Source: a bacterium (lineage in GTDB: Bacteria > Myxococcota_A > Bradymonadia > Bradymonadales > Bradymonadaceae). From it: DNA of 64,000 nt. This document shows, piece by piece, positions 62,049-64,000 of the stretch (the stretch's first letter is position 1; every line of letters begins with the position of its first letter). The notes below the pieces were generated by a model. It saw only the letters and a list, made by a program, of their open reading frames with translations, was not told the DNA's origin and ran no database searches. The DNA lies in assembly GCA_030427705.1 (NCBI GenBank), contig JAUIBR010000011.1:92199-156198 (forward strand), read 5' to 3'. The translations under genes were made by a program, and so were the position numbers.

Positions 62049-64000
62049 TCATTCCAGCCAAAGATACTCGCCGTCGGTCGCGATTCGCGCCCCGGAGTGC
62101 ATATAGCCAAGCCACACGACACCGCGCTTCGCCCAGCGTTTGGGGTAGCCCGCGATGTACTCGACGTTCGAGACAGGGTGGTAGTAGGCCACGTCCATTG
62201 CGCGCCGGCCGTCCTGCGAAATGTGCTCGGGTTTGACGTCTCCAAACCCGGTGGAGACCGTGCGGTTGTTCCGTGCCGAAAGTACGCTGAATCGAATCCC
62301 CTTATCTGTTGCGAACGCGCACCCATAATACCGTCCGCCCACGCTGAAGGTGCAGTCGTCGCCCAGGCGAAATGGTCCGTCTTGTCCGGTTCGAAGGTCG
62401 TACACGCCGCCGCCGATTCTTATGCCTTGCGTGGTGTCAGCTTGATGTGGGTCGACTCTGCGCAAACCGTAGTTCCCATCATCGGATAGTGAGATCAACA
62501 AACCGGTGGCTTTTGTGGTCATCGTGTCCTTGCGAAGGTCATAAGTGATGACTTTGTCTGTCGAGCGGACAAGCAGAGTATTGTCGTCACGAAACACAGC
62601 GGACTGCGCGATGTGATCCAATGCGACCTCCTTGCGGGTCCCGTCCGGCTTGATGATTAAAACGCGCGCGTCATCGCTCCAGAATGCCCTGTAGCGCATG
62701 TCGTCATACTTCAGCGCCCGAAACGCCAACGTGCCATTGGGGCTCACTGCAACGCCACCGATCGCGAACTCGTACGGCACCTGGACGACTTCGGAGGACG
62801 CTGCCTCGAAATCCCAAAGTCGGACTTGGCCGTCGATGCTAGCCATGTACAACGCATCGCGGCCGGGTACCGGCGTAACCCACAACGGCGGAGCCTGCAG
62901 GCCGGTCGCTTCATACTGCCCGCTGCCGGTCAGCCGCACTGTCCCTTCGAATTGGCTAAACGGCGCCGCGCCTTTGACGACCTGCATCTTCGTGCGGACC
63001 CCGCCTGGGAAAAACTCAAGGCCCTCAAGCTTCGATTCCATGGCCGACGCATTGCCAATATACTCGTTATTGGCATCCGGCAGGGTCGAGCGCCACCTCA
63101 GCTCCGCCCCCGAAGTCGGGTAGACCATCCGATAGCCCACATAGATGCGGCTCTTAACCTTGCGATAGATAGATGTCCCGTCTGAGGTCAGGTCTTTCAG
63201 ATCAGTTGACGTCTCCTCAAACCCTGACTCGGTCCCGTCTCGTAGGTTGATGATTTTGAACTTCCCTTCGCCGGCCTTGCTAACCCAAAACGGCCCCACA
63301 ACCTTGCCTCCAAGCGGCAGTGCCGTGGTCTTTGTCTGCGTCGTGCCTTTGAACCACAGCAGTTCGGGACCGTTTTCGACAACGCGCTCGTCGAAATTGG
63401 CGTCGTGGTAGATAAGTCGACCCGGGTGTTTGGCAAACACCGTCCCGTCTACGTCCAATACCGCAAACTGCTGCATCGCGGTAAAAAGGACACGAGTCGC
63501 GTCCTGGGACAGCCTGACTTCTTGGCTCTCAAACGGTGCAAGGGGCAGGGTGAAAGTCCTGACGATTTCGCCCGTTTTGATGTTATAAAGTGTCACCGTT
63601 CCCGCCTCGACATGGGCGAGCGGTTCGGCCCGGGCGTGGTTGTTTTTGAAGGACAATCCGGCAATGTACCTTCCAAGGTATTGGTGTGTTCGATAGTCGA
63701 CTGGAAGCTCCCACGCTTTCGCAAACCGGCTGTCTAACACATTTCTTGATTCGAAGACCTCACCGACGATCCCATGATGGGGAGCGAATCCTGGAACGCG
63801 AAACGCGGCGAGCGCACCGGGCGGACGGTGGTTGGGACGTGTCTCTTCAGGCACGTCAATCGCGACGACAGGCTCGACCCAGATGTCCGTCCCGCTTTTG
63901 ACGATGACTTCGTCGTTGTGCGTGAAGCCCAGCCAGCCGTCGACGTGTGCGTCCGGGCCAACTCCGGCTGTTCGCAGCGCAGGAAGGGGTTTGTCGCCAG
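62049..64000 (-). CDS. Large beta-propeller-like protein, 5' end beyond the window
   Basis: The reading frame is open from 62049 to the right edge, about 650 codons, with no start that must be used inside. A GTG at 63854 would give 601 residues, but the upstream frame continues with protein-like residues ('GPDAHVDGWLGFTHNDEVIV') to base 64000. The product has many short repeats of the WD/kelch-like beta kind (for example 'GQVRLWDFEAASSEVVQVP' and 'GVAVSPNGTLAFRAL'), typical of beta-propellers. Probably secreted or periplasmic. Truncated at its N-terminus by the window. Confidence 0.7.
   Translation of the reverse strand, partial: GDKPLPALRTAGVGPDAHVDGWLGFTHNDEVIVKSGTDIWVEPVVAIDVPEETRPNHRPPGALAAFRVPGFAPHHGIVGEVFESRNVLDSRFAKAWELPVDYRTHQYLGRYIAGLSFKNNHARAEPLAHVEAGTVTLYNIKTGEIVRTFTLPLAPFESQEVRLSQDATRVLFTAMQQFAVLDVDGTVFAKHPGRLIYHDANFDERVVENGPELLWFKGTTQTKTTALPLGGKVVGPFWVSKAGEGKFKIINLRDGTESGFEETSTDLKDLTSDGTSIYRKVKSRIYVGYRMVYPTSGAELRWRSTLPDANNEYIGNASAMESKLEGLEFFPGGVRTKMQVVKGAAPFSQFEGTVRLTGSGQYEATGLQAPPLWVTPVPGRDALYMASIDGQVRLWDFEAASSEVVQVPYEFAIGGVAVSPNGTLAFRALKYDDMRYRAFWSDDARVLIIKPDGTRKEVALDHIAQSAVFRDDNTLLVRSTDKVITYDLRKDTMTTKATGLLISLSDDGNYGLRRVDPHQADTTQGIRIGGGVYDLRTGQDGPFRLGDDCTFSVGGRYYGCAFATDKGIRFSVLSARNNRTVSTGFGDVKPEHISQDGRRAMDVAYYHPVSNVEYIAGYPKRWAKRGVVWLGYMHSGARIATDGEYLWLE

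Noticed and set aside
62049..63854. 601-residue gene with GTG start at 63854
   Set aside because: The upstream frame is open and protein-like to the window edge, so the gene most likely starts outside the window.

Overview
The window is 64 kb of bacterial chromosome. No taxonomic marker gene is present. Three secreted lipoproteins have a lipobox followed by Asn-rich spacers (NNxNNx repeats), short Cys-rich domains are common, and many genes are predicted signalling or lipoprotein genes of no known family. Together these suggest a deltaproteobacterium of the Myxococcota/Bradymonadia kind; that is an inference from style. No rRNA, tRNA, CRISPR array, transposase or integrase was recognised.

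Layout. 0-5 kb: two lipoproteins, a BrnA-like/metallopeptidase fusion and a small membrane protein. 5-14 kb: a DUF4143-type AAA ATPase behind two palindromes, a phosphotransferase-fold kinase, a three-gene TIGR04255 cluster, a DUF6933-like gene, a PLD-helicase-DUF3427 protein and a Cys-rich lipoprotein. 14.6-16 kb: small genes, one with an early stop codon, and a HIT hydrolase. 16.2-34.1 kb: a large DNA phosphorothioation (Dnd) island. It has dndA facing dndBCDE plus the Dnd-linked methyltransferase, a second minus-strand operon (dnd-associated protein 4, SMC-like ATPase, small protein, PLD-helicase), a 908-residue TerB/alphaCTD/sigma-region-4 protein, and a plus-strand DGQHR + HNH pair at the far end. 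No dndFGH restriction genes were seen, so the effector must be one of these other genes. 34.2-34.8 kb: a decayed composite of a NurA-like 5' end and an EcsC-like 3' end. 36-40.6 kb: a PD-(D/E)XK-like nuclease, an HsdR_N protein, a DUF262/HNH GmrSD-like protein and another PD-(D/E)XK-like protein. 40.7-47.2 kb: an operon of a newly noticed 49-residue four-cysteine ORF, a TPR-CHAT protease and two unknown genes, convergent with a beta-CASP MBL nuclease. 47-64 kb: mostly a minus-strand run (EEP hydrolase, HEAT-like protein, lipoproteins, a shortened Hsp70), then a membrane/lipoprotein pair, a second DUF6933-like gene, a DUF4132 protein, an orphan GyrB-like ATPase, an RRM protein and a large protein cut by the right edge.

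How it fits together. Roughly 3-47 kb reads as a defence-rich accessory region. DndA/C/D/E should put sulphur into the DNA backbone, DndB and the linked methyltransferase would modulate this, and the helicase/ATPase operon and DGQHR-HNH pair are the candidate effectors. The TPR-CHAT operon is a candidate protease-based immune or signalling module. Between genes lie two families of tandem 7-mers and a dispersed palindrome, CGGCACG-N3-CGTGCCG.
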